Positions 7,892 through 13,833 of a stretch of DNA of 64,000 nt are shown piece after piece. The position numbers and the translations under genes were made by a program. Source of the stretch: Bin87 sp034423595 (lineage in GTDB: Bacteria; Chloroflexota; Dehalococcoidia; Lucifugimonadales; UBA3495). The notes below the pieces were generated by a model that was given only the letters and a program-made list of their open reading frames with translations, did not search any database and was not told the origin of the DNA. The first letter of the stretch is position 1. Every line of letters starts with the position of its first letter. The DNA lies in assembly GCA_965207025.1 (NCBI GenBank), contig OZ242258.1, positions 3,038,001-3,102,000 of the forward strand, given 5' to 3'.

Positions 7892-8242
7892 ATGTACTCA
7901 ACGGCCAGAGCACGCGAACTGCGCCACCAATCGACCAATGCAGAGCACAAACTCTGGTCAATCCTGCGCAACCGTCAAATGGCCGGCTATAAATTCCGGC
8001 GGCAGGTTCCGCTGGGCTGTTACGTCGTGGACTTCGCGTGTTTAGACAAGAAACTCATCATCGAGATCGATGGTGGTCAACATCAAACTCATCAGGCATA
8101 CGACGAGCAACGCACACGGTGGTTAGAGTCCAGAGGCTTCAGAGTCATGAGATTCTGGAACAGCCAGGTTTTGAACGAAACGGATGGGGTTTGCGAGGCC
8201 ATTTTAGCGGTGTTGCAGGGTCAGACTTCACCCTCACCCTAG
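7892..8242 (+). CDS. DUF559-family (Vsr-like) endonuclease
   Basis: A 116-residue protein of the DUF559 family, related to very-short-patch-repair nucleases with a PD-(D/E)xK-type fold. Diagnostic segments are NAEHKLWSILRNRQMAGYKF, RRQVPLG, YVVDFAC, LIIEIDGGQH and RFWNSQVL. The D of VDF and the E/D of IEIDGGQH are the probable metal ligands. Family A palindromes lie at both ends: one stops 3 bases before the ATG and the other encodes the last residues (TSPSP, stop). Many DUF559 genes elsewhere have the same GEGWGEG/SPSP-type flanks, so gene plus repeats may form one mobile unit. The molecular role is not established. Confidence 0.85.
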   Translation: MYSTARARELRHQSTNAEHKLWSILRNRQMAGYKFRRQVPLGCYVVDFACLDKKLIIEIDGGQHQTHQAYDEQRTRWLESRGFRVMRFWNSQVLNETDGVCEAILAVLQGQTSPSP

Positions 8243-8267
8243 CCCTCTCCCATCAAGGGAGAGGGGA
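8229..8267. repeat. Family A palindrome, right of the DUF559 gene
   Basis: CACCCTCACCCTAGCCCTCTCCC, then CATCAAGGGAGAGGGG. It supplies the DUF559 stop codon and lies between convergent DUF559 and glyA. Confidence 0.85.
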
Positions 8268-8272
8268 TATAC

Positions 8273-9523
8273 CTACTCTTCATCCAGGCCTGGGACGGGG
8301 AAGCGGTTGCTCAGTTGACGAACCTCGTCGCGGATTTGCGACATGGCGGATTCGTCGCCGATGCTGCCCAGGGTGCGGACGATGAGCCTGGCAACCTCCC
8401 GCGTGTCCTCTTCACCCATGCCCCGGCTGGTGATTGCCGGGGTGCCCAGACGCAGGCCGGACGCGGTGCGCGGCGGCAGTTGGTCGTAGGGGATGGCGTT
8501 CTTGTTGGCCACAATGTCCACGGACTCCAGCGCGCGCTCCGCCTGCCGTCCGGTGATCCCCAGCGGAGTCAGGTCCACCAGCATCAGGTGGTTGTCGGTG
8601 CCGCCGGCGACCAGGCGCACGCCGGCCTCGGAAAGCTCCTGGGCCATCACCTGGGCATTGGCAACCACCTGGTGAGCGTAGCGGGCGAAGTCGGGTTGCA
8701 GGGCCTCACCGAAGCAGACGGCCTTGGCCGCGATGACGTGCATGAACGGCCCGCCCTGCATGTAGGGGAAGACGGCGAAGTCAACCTTGCGTCCCAGCTC
8801 TTCCTCGGTGAGGATCATGCCGCCGCGGGGGCCGCGCAGGGTCTTTTGCGTGGTTGACGTCACGACCTGGGCGTGGGGGAACGGCGAGGGGTGGGCGCCG
8901 CCGGCGATGAGGCCGGAGATGTGCGCCATGTCCACCATGAGCAGTGCGCCGACGGAATCGGCGATGGCGCGGAAGCGGGGAAAGTCCAGCACCCGCGAGT
9001 AGCTGCTGCATCCGGCGACGATCAGCTTGGGGTTGTGCTCTTTGGCCAGCCGCTCAACCTGGTCGTAGTCGATGGTCTCGGTTTCCTGATCGACGCCGTA
9101 GGGCACGAACTGGTAGAGGTTCCCCGAGAAGTTGACGCCGGCCCCGTGCGTGAGGTGGCCGCCCATGTCCAACTGCATACCCAGGACGGTATCGCCCGGC
9201 TCCAGCACGGCGAAGTAAGCGGCCATGTTGGCCTGAGCGCCGCTGTGGGCCTGCACGTTGGCGTGCTCCGCGCCGAATAGTTCCCTGGCGCGGTCGATGG
9301 CCAGGGTCTCGACCACGTCCACGAACTCGCAGCCGCCGTAGTATCGCCGCCCCGGGTAGCCCTCAGCGTACTTGTTGTTCATCAACTGGGCCTGGGCTTC
9401 CAGCACCGCCTTGCTGGCGTAGTTTTCCGATGCGATCAGGACGATGGAGTCGCGCTGACGGCGGTTCTCATTCTCAATGGCGGCGGCGACGGCGGGGTCT
9501 ATGCGGTCGAGTATGGTGGTCAT
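8273..9523 (-). CDS. glyA: Serine hydroxymethyltransferase
   Basis: A 416-residue PLP enzyme that interconverts serine and glycine with transfer of a one-carbon unit to tetrahydrofolate. It shows the family landmarks: N-terminal IDPAVAAAIENENRRQRDSI and LIASENYAS, YPGRRYYGG, VQAHSGAQANMAAYFA, and the PLP-lysine motif TSTTQKTLRGPRGG with K227. The length matches bacterial GlyA. A folate-linked MetF-like protein is also in this window (21957-22814). The start ATG has a GGAG-type site (AGGAGCC) and a clear promoter upstream. Confidence 0.97.
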   Translation of the reverse strand: MTTILDRIDPAVAAAIENENRRQRDSIVLIASENYASKAVLEAQAQLMNNKYAEGYPGRRYYGGCEFVDVVETLAIDRARELFGAEHANVQAHSGAQANMAAYFAVLEPGDTVLGMQLDMGGHLTHGAGVNFSGNLYQFVPYGVDQETETIDYDQVERLAKEHNPKLIVAGCSSYSRVLDFPRFRAIADSVGALLMVDMAHISGLIAGGAHPSPFPHAQVVTSTTQKTLRGPRGGMILTEEELGRKVDFAVFPYMQGGPFMHVIAAKAVCFGEALQPDFARYAHQVVANAQVMAQELSEAGVRLVAGGTDNHLMLVDLTPLGITGRQAERALESVDIVANKNAIPYDQLPPRTASGLRLGTPAITSRGMGEEDTREVARLIVRTLGSIGDESAMSQIRDEVRQLSNRFPVPGLDEE

Positions 9524-9563
9524 ATTTGGTGGCTCCTGCTATGGGTCATTTTTGGAATGCGCA

Positions 9564-9591
9564 ACTATATGATAACAAATCGACGCAACAA
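9564..9591 (-). promoter_or_regulatory. Sigma70-type promoter of glyA
   Basis: On the minus strand TTGTTG (9591-9586), a 16-bp spacer, then TATAGT (9569-9564), 41 bases upstream of the glyA ATG. Confidence 0.55.
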
Positions 9592-9603
9592 GCCCGTTCC
9601 ATT

Positions 9604-10959
9604 TCAGTATTTGTAGAAGTGGTGGCGGATTTCAAAGTCCACGTCGCGCTGGGAGAACAGCTCCCAATCGGCTTTTCGGACGGTGAGGTATGAGTCGGAT
9701 AGCAGCGGGCCCATGGAGTCGGTGAGCACGGTGTCGGCCTCCAGAGCGTGGATAGCCTCCAGCAGGGTTGATGGGAGCCGCCGGATGCCGCGGGCCGCCA
9801 ATTCGTCGGGCGTGAGGCGGGCCGGGTCCACGTCGATGCGGAGGCCGTCGGCTGGCGTCAGGCCACGCTCTATGCCGTCGAGTCCGGCGGCGATGATCCC
9901 GGCCAGGGCGATGTAGGGGTTGGAGCTGGAATCGGCCGGGCGGTATTCCAGGTTGGTGGACGCCATCTCGGAACCCCAGAACCGGGAGGGTACGCGCAGC
10001 GCGGCTTCGCGGTTGTCGGGTCCGTAGCAGATGTAGGCGGTGCTCCACGAGCCGGGCGAGATGCGACGGTAGCTGTTCATGCTGGGGCCGGTGAGCAAGG
10101 TAAGCCCCGGCAGATGCTCCATGATGCCGGCGATGAAATGGTAGGCCAGCTCGCTGAGCTGCATCGCATCGTCGGGATCGTAGAAGAGGTTGCGCTGGCC
10201 GGCGGCGTCCCAGGCGCTGATATGGGTATGGTTGCCGTTGCCGGCCTGGTCGGGGAAGGGTTTGGGCGCGAAGGACGCTAGCCAGCCGTGCTGCCAGGCG
10301 ACGTTGCGCACCGTTTCGCGGTAGATGATGTGGTTGTCGGCGGCGCGCAGGGCGTCGGTGTGGGTGATGCTCAACTCCTGCTGGCCGTGGCCGACCTCGG
10401 TGTGGTACTGCTCGATTTGCAGGCCCTGGACTTCCAGCGCGTCCACCACGTCGTCAACGACCTCCCGGGCGATGGCCGCGCCGAGGGTAGAGTTGTCCAG
10501 GCTCTCGTCCATGGGGACGAAGGAGTCGCCGTCCCGACGGGCCAGGTACCATTCCGGCTCGAAGGCGGCCTGGAAGGTTATGCCCATAGATTCGGCCTGC
10601 GCCAGCATCCGCTTGAGGAAGTGGCGAGGGCAAGCGGCCCAGGGCTTTTGGTCCATGGTGATCATATCCACCAGGACCAGGGCGCGCTTTGGGGCGTAGG
10701 GCAGGAGCGTGAAAGTATCCAGGTCGGGCATCATGCGAAACTCACCGACCGGGCCCATGCCGTCCATCACCTGCAACCGGTCCATGTCGCCCATAGCCTG
10801 CATCGCGGTGGTAACGCCGATGCCCGATTCGAGGCGGCGTTCGAGGCCGGACACGTGGGTGGCCTTGCCTCGAATGATGCCGCTGTTGTCGCAGTAGGCG
10901 AACATGACCAGCTTGACCCCGGCGTCGCGAGCTTGTTGGACGATTTCGTGGGTTTCCAT
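9604..10959 (-). CDS. Glutamine synthetase family ligase (GlnA-like / gamma-glutamyl-amine ligase type)
   Basis: A 451-residue protein with the GS fold. An N-terminal beta-grasp region is followed by catalytic motifs FEPEWYL (metal Glu), EVGHGQQELSI, the ATP/glutamate loop GNGNHTHIS, NSYRRISPGSWST and REAALRVP, and EYRPADSSSNPYIALAGIIA. The adenylylation loop of classical GlnA is not evident and overall it looks like the GS-III/PuuA/GlnT-type group, so the acceptor may be ammonia or an amine. The ATG at 10959 gives a normal start (METHEIVQQARDAGVK); an upstream ATG at 11004 adds 15 unlikely residues. Substrate specificity is not decided by sequence. Confidence 0.85.
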   Translation of the reverse strand: METHEIVQQARDAGVKLVMFAYCDNSGIIRGKATHVSGLERRLESGIGVTTAMQAMGDMDRLQVMDGMGPVGEFRMMPDLDTFTLLPYAPKRALVLVDMITMDQKPWAACPRHFLKRMLAQAESMGITFQAAFEPEWYLARRDGDSFVPMDESLDNSTLGAAIAREVVDDVVDALEVQGLQIEQYHTEVGHGQQELSITHTDALRAADNHIIYRETVRNVAWQHGWLASFAPKPFPDQAGNGNHTHISAWDAAGQRNLFYDPDDAMQLSELAYHFIAGIMEHLPGLTLLTGPSMNSYRRISPGSWSTAYICYGPDNREAALRVPSRFWGSEMASTNLEYRPADSSSNPYIALAGIIAAGLDGIERGLTPADGLRIDVDPARLTPDELAARGIRRLPSTLLEAIHALEADTVLTDSMGPLLSDSYLTVRKADWELFSQRDVDFEIRHHFYKY

Positions 10960-11008
10960 GATGACCTCTGCACAGAGTTGTGGCAGAGCATTATTGCAAA
11001 ACAAGATG

Positions 11009-11027
11009 GAGCGGCGTATAACCGCTC
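11009..11027. promoter_or_regulatory. Inverted repeat upstream of the GS-like gene
   Basis: GAGCGG, a 7-base loop CGTATAA, then CCGCTC, 50 bp before the GS-like start. On the minus strand it encloses TTATACG. Candidate operator or small hairpin; no further support. Confidence 0.25.
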
Positions 11028-11068
11028 CCCCAAGGTCGTGTCATATTTGCGATGGGAAACTGGCGGGT

Positions 11069-11392
11069 TCAGGGTGAGGCGGGCGCGGGCGCGGGGGCCG
11101 GAGTGAGAGCCCTGCGGATGCTATCCACATCGACCTCGGGCGCGAGGGCTATGGTTTCCTTAGCCCCGCTTATGGTGGTGATCGTTACGGAGCGGTTTCC
11201 GTCGCCGGATTCGTGGCAAACCAGGCTGGCAATCTCGGCCACGCCCCTGGAGCGGGTGATGCAGTCCAAGAAATAAGGCGTTACATACGGGTCGTATTCC
11301 TCTTTCGTGATTACGTGGGGGTAAGCTAGAACATGCTCTCCGTCCACGATGTGATCTGCCGGATCCCATGGATGCGTTTTGACCTTTGCCAT
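11069..11392 (-). CDS. Putative antitoxin partner of a truncated HigB-like toxin
   Basis: A 107-residue protein directly after the HigB-like fragment, the position expected for HigA. The first half weakly resembles 'addiction module antidote' proteins (WDPADHI near the N-terminus; CITRSRGVAEIASLV like their ARARGM.Q.A). The second half (NRSVTITTISGAKETIALAP) does not match a helix-turn-helix and ends in a PAPAPAP tail. It may be a diverged or chimeric antitoxin, or unrelated. There is no other identification. Confidence 0.5.
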   Translation of the reverse strand: MAKVKTHPWDPADHIVDGEHVLAYPHVITKEEYDPYVTPYFLDCITRSRGVAEIASLVCHESGDGNRSVTITTISGAKETIALAPEVDVDSIRRALTPAPAPAPASP

Positions 11393-11407
11393 TGCTGCCT
11401 CCTCAAA

Positions 11408-11644
11408 TCACAACTCGCGCGCCAAGTTGCGCGCACGGACGACGTCGCGCTCCTGGCTATCTTTGTCGCCACCAGCCAACAAGATAATCAACCGCCTTTC
11501 GCGTTGCACATAATACACCCGATAGCCAGGCCCATAGTTGATGCGCAGTTCTGATATACCGCCGCCGACCGGACGCGTAACCGTCGGAACCAGCGCGGTA
11601 GCGTTGCAATTCAGGTGGTTGGAAGGAAGGACTCTCCCCCTCAC
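11408..11644 (-). pseudogene. HigB/RelE (Gp49-like) toxin with N-terminus replaced by a MITE end
   Basis: The C-terminal core is typical of RelE/ParE Gp49-family toxins: RPVGGGISELRINYGPGYRV, then YYVQRERRLIILLAGGDK, then a helical DVVRARNLAREL. Full-length relatives have about 40 further residues before this core. Here the frame instead runs into LPSNHLNCNAT, which is the translation of the MITE terminal repeat (11597-11620) in reverse. The element therefore removed the N-terminal half. Antitoxin-like 11069-11392 follows by 15 bases. A functional toxin is unlikely. Confidence 0.75.
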
Positions 11645-11680
11645 CCCAACCCTCTCCCGCCAGGGGAGAGGGAGTTTTTA
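11597..11680. mobile_element. MITE-like element end plus family A palindrome inside a toxin gene
   Basis: GGTAGCGTTGCAATTCAGGTGGTT (11597-11620) is an intact left terminal repeat. A family A palindrome follows (11634-11674). A matching right terminal repeat is not seen before the DUF3500 stop at 11690, so this copy is probably incomplete; the right boundary is approximate. Confidence 0.6.
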
Positions 11681-11689
11681 GACACCCGC

Positions 11690-12715
11690 TTACAGGACGT
11701 GGTACATGAGCAGGTGGTCGCGCATTACGTCGGCGGCGAAGTCGTTGTTGACGTCGCGGAGGACGGAGTGGATGTGGTTGGCGCCGTTCTGGCGGTTGTC
11801 GTACTCGACGACGAAATCGCCGCCGTGCAGCCGGTAGTAGTGGGGCTGCGCGCGATCAATCGGGCCGCCCCAGGCCAGGTGGATCTGCTCCAGGCCGCCC
11901 TCGCGCAGGGCGATCAGCTTCTCTTCGGCCAGGTCGGCGCGGATGCGGGTGACGTACTCGCTGGCGAGGGTCATCAGCATCTCGCGCTGCGTGCCGGACA
12001 TGGCGGACGCGGGCAGGCCCTCCTCTTTGGGCAGCGAGGCGCGGGAGGAGTTGAAGGTGATGATGTCGGCGGGGGCTTCGTCGTAGATCATGGCGCGGCT
12101 CTTCTGGCCGGCGTCCAGGCTATCCATGAGCTCCAGGGCGATGTCCTGGCTGTCGCCCAGGATACGGAGGCTCTGCTTGGGGCCCTTGGGCACCTCGGCG
12201 GGGTTGGCGCCGAAGAAGAAGGGAGTCATGGACAGCACGCGGTCGCCCCAGACGCTGTAGTGCAGGGATACGTGGTGTCCCTCCACGCGCCAGCCCCAGG
12301 GTTCTCCATCGTTGGAGGGGTCGCCGAAGATGGTCCAGGCATAGAGCAGGGGGTCGCGTACGAAGGTGATGAGGCCCCGTTCCTGTTCCAGCGGGCCAAG
12401 GACGGCTTCATGCTCGATGATGAGCTGGGCCTTGCGGTTGGAGTCCTCGGTTAGGCCGGTGGCCATGAGGGCATAGGCCAGCTTGCGCTGTTCCTCGTTC
12501 ATGTCGCGGAGTTGCAGGCCGTGGCGATTCAGCGGCGGGTAGTACCAGAAGATGCGCTCGCCGTCGTAGTAGCTGAAGTTGATGGCGGACTTCTGGTTGG
12601 CGTCCAGGCTGTTCAGCAGGGCCAGGGCCGCGCCGCGCATGTCGCCGGCCGCCTGCGGGTGGGTATGGGGGTGATCGTGATTGTGGTCATGGCTCTGGGT
12701 ATGGGCAGTGGTCAT
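11690..12715 (-). CDS. DUF3500 domain protein
   Basis: A 341-residue protein matching DUF3500 by eye: AALALLNSLDANQKSAINF, Y.DGERIFWYYPPLNRHGLQL, RDMNEEQRKLAYALM, a central G.PWGWRVEGHHVSLHYSVW with conserved histidines, and a C-terminal HYYRLHGGDFVVEYDN..NGANHIHSVLRD. The histidine-rich N-terminus (HTQSHDHNHDHPHTHP) could bind metal. The function of DUF3500 is unknown. The ATG at 12715 has GGAGG ahead of it and is preferred to 12742. Confidence 0.85.
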   Translation of the reverse strand: MTTAHTQSHDHNHDHPHTHPQAAGDMRGAALALLNSLDANQKSAINFSYYDGERIFWYYPPLNRHGLQLRDMNEEQRKLAYALMATGLTEDSNRKAQLIIEHEAVLGPLEQERGLITFVRDPLLYAWTIFGDPSNDGEPWGWRVEGHHVSLHYSVWGDRVLSMTPFFFGANPAEVPKGPKQSLRILGDSQDIALELMDSLDAGQKSRAMIYDEAPADIITFNSSRASLPKEEGLPASAMSGTQREMLMTLASEYVTRIRADLAEEKLIALREGGLEQIHLAWGGPIDRAQPHYYRLHGGDFVVEYDNRQNGANHIHSVLRDVNNDFAADVMRDHLLMYHVL

Positions 12716-12813
12716 GTGGCCGTCCTCCGTTGGGAATCGCAAAGGGTATGCTTAAAACCGGAGACAGTGTATGCGTCGCCGTTTGGGGGTGTCAAACAGC
12801 GCCCGTTTTAGGG

Positions 12814-12938
12814 CAGGGTCTTTCGATTGTCCGGTGTGTCATTGCGAGCGCAGCGTGGCAAATCTCGTTTCGACTGCACAGGTTTGACGGGATTGCCACG
12901 TCGCTACCGCTCCTCGCAATGACAATCGAAAGACCCTG
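12814..12938. repeat. Family C nested inverted repeat
   Basis: Perfect 18-bp outer arms CAGGGTCTTTCGATTGTC (12814-12831) and GACAATCGAAAGACCCTG (12921-12938) enclose the inner pair CATTGCGAGCGCAGCG / CTCCTCGCAATG. This is a REP-like element without coding capacity. Confidence 0.8.
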
Positions 12939-12966
12939 CGTTTTAGGGGAGTGGGAGTGCGAAAGT

Positions 12967-13359
12967 ATGCACGACAGTGAATCGTTGACCGTATGTTGGT
13001 CAGTGGCTATATTGCGCCCACTATGGCAGCAGGAGGTTTGCAATGGCAGGGGCCAAAAATATGATTGGGGACGCAACCGCGACAGACCGGAAGGCGTCAA
13101 AATCCAGCTGGACTACGTCGGACCCGGTATGATGCCCGACGAGCGGTACGTCAAGTTCCAGATCGGCGACAAAGCCTACGGCGGGTGGATGCCGGACTAC
13201 GCGGTCAACGAGGAAAATAAGTGGCTCAAGGCGTTCATCACCACCGACTTTGATGATGGCAGGTGGCTGGTTCAACTCCCGGACGAAACTCGCGTGTCCG
13301 GCCGCAATATTGTCGTGCCCAAAGAGGATCAGAACGTGATACTTAAGGGCTGGTGGTAA
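12967..13359 (+). CDS. Hypothetical protein of about 130 aa, start uncertain
   Basis: Not recognised. The convincing part is the C-terminal 90 residues (VKIQLDYVGPGMMPDERYVK, FQIGDKAYGGWMPDYAVNEE, and a tail DETRVSGRNIVVPKED), which look like a compact beta-rich domain. The start is unclear: ATG 12967 lies just beyond a family C repeat, while the best ribosome-binding site (AGGAGG, 13030) leads to an ATG at 13043 in another frame that stops after 29 codons. A frameshift between 13043 and about 13090 is possible. Confidence 0.45.
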   Translation: MHDSESLTVCWSVAILRPLWQQEVCNGRGQKYDWGRNRDRPEGVKIQLDYVGPGMMPDERYVKFQIGDKAYGGWMPDYAVNEENKWLKAFITTDFDDGRWLVQLPDETRVSGRNIVVPKEDQNVILKGWW

Positions 13360-13392
13360 TGATTTACAGCGACCGGGATATTGATGGGAATT

Positions 13393-13691
13393 GTCAGAAT
13401 CAGGATTCACAGGATTACAGGATTTTCGGGATTGGGATGACGGCGCCCCGTATCAAGTATGGGGTGGCTCCGTGTCAGGCAACGGACAGGCTGATAAGGA
13501 TTACGCTCACACTCAGAGTCATCTACTCGTAGCGTTCCGTTTTAGGTGGTCAAGTTTCATCATATGATGCAAGCGGTGTAGGGGCAGGTTTGAAACCTGC
13601 CCCTACGGACACGCAAAACCACCTAACTTGCAACGCTACCTCATCTACTCAATCTTGATAATCCTAAAATCCGGTAAATCTTGATTCAGAC
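13393..13691. repeat. Large inverted repeat interrupted by a MITE
   Basis: The arm at 13393-13432 (GTCAGAATCAGGATTCACAGG, continuing ATTACAGGATTTTCGGGATT) and the arm at 13651-13691 are diverged inverted copies built from GGATT..ACAGGATT units. The MITE at 13529-13640 with its target duplication sits between them, so this is a nested insertion. There is no coding potential. Confidence 0.5.
13529..13640. mobile_element. Complete MITE-like element with 10-bp target duplication
   Basis: Left terminal repeat GTAGCGTTCCGTTTTAGGTGGT and right ACCACCTAACTTGCAACGCTAC(C) are imperfect inverted copies of 22 bp. The element is flanked on both sides by TCATCTACTC (13519-13528 and 13641-13650), a direct 10-bp target duplication. 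Inside is a family B palindrome (13578-13606). No transposase is encoded, so mobilisation would have to be in trans. Relatives are at 1, 1372, 6543 and 11597. Confidence 0.8.
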
Positions 13692-13732
13692 GATAGATTG
13701 CCACCGGCAAGGATTTTGCAAAGCGCCGAGAC

Positions 13733-13800
13733 GGGATTGCCGCGTCGCTACCGCTCCTCGCAATGACAATCGAATGATATTGCTCCCGCCAGGGGAAAGG
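13733..13800. repeat. Half copies of family C and family A repeats
   Basis: GATTGCCGCGTCGCTACCGCTCCTCGCAATGACAAT matches the right arm of family C; CTCCCGCCAGGGGAAAGGGGG is a fragment of family A. Together with the MITE and the large inverted repeat they fill the 474-bp gap 13360-13833, which has no gene. Confidence 0.6.
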
Positions 13801-13821
13801 GGGATGCTTTTACGTTGATGT

Positions 13822-13827
13822 TAGAAT
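13822..13827 (+). promoter_or_regulatory. TAGAAT -10 box for a leaderless restriction-modification transcript
   Basis: TAGAAT ends 6 bases before the ATG of the type IIG-like gene and no ribosome-binding site is present, as at mutS2. The -35 is not clear. Confidence 0.4.
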
Positions 13828-13833
13828 CGCTGC

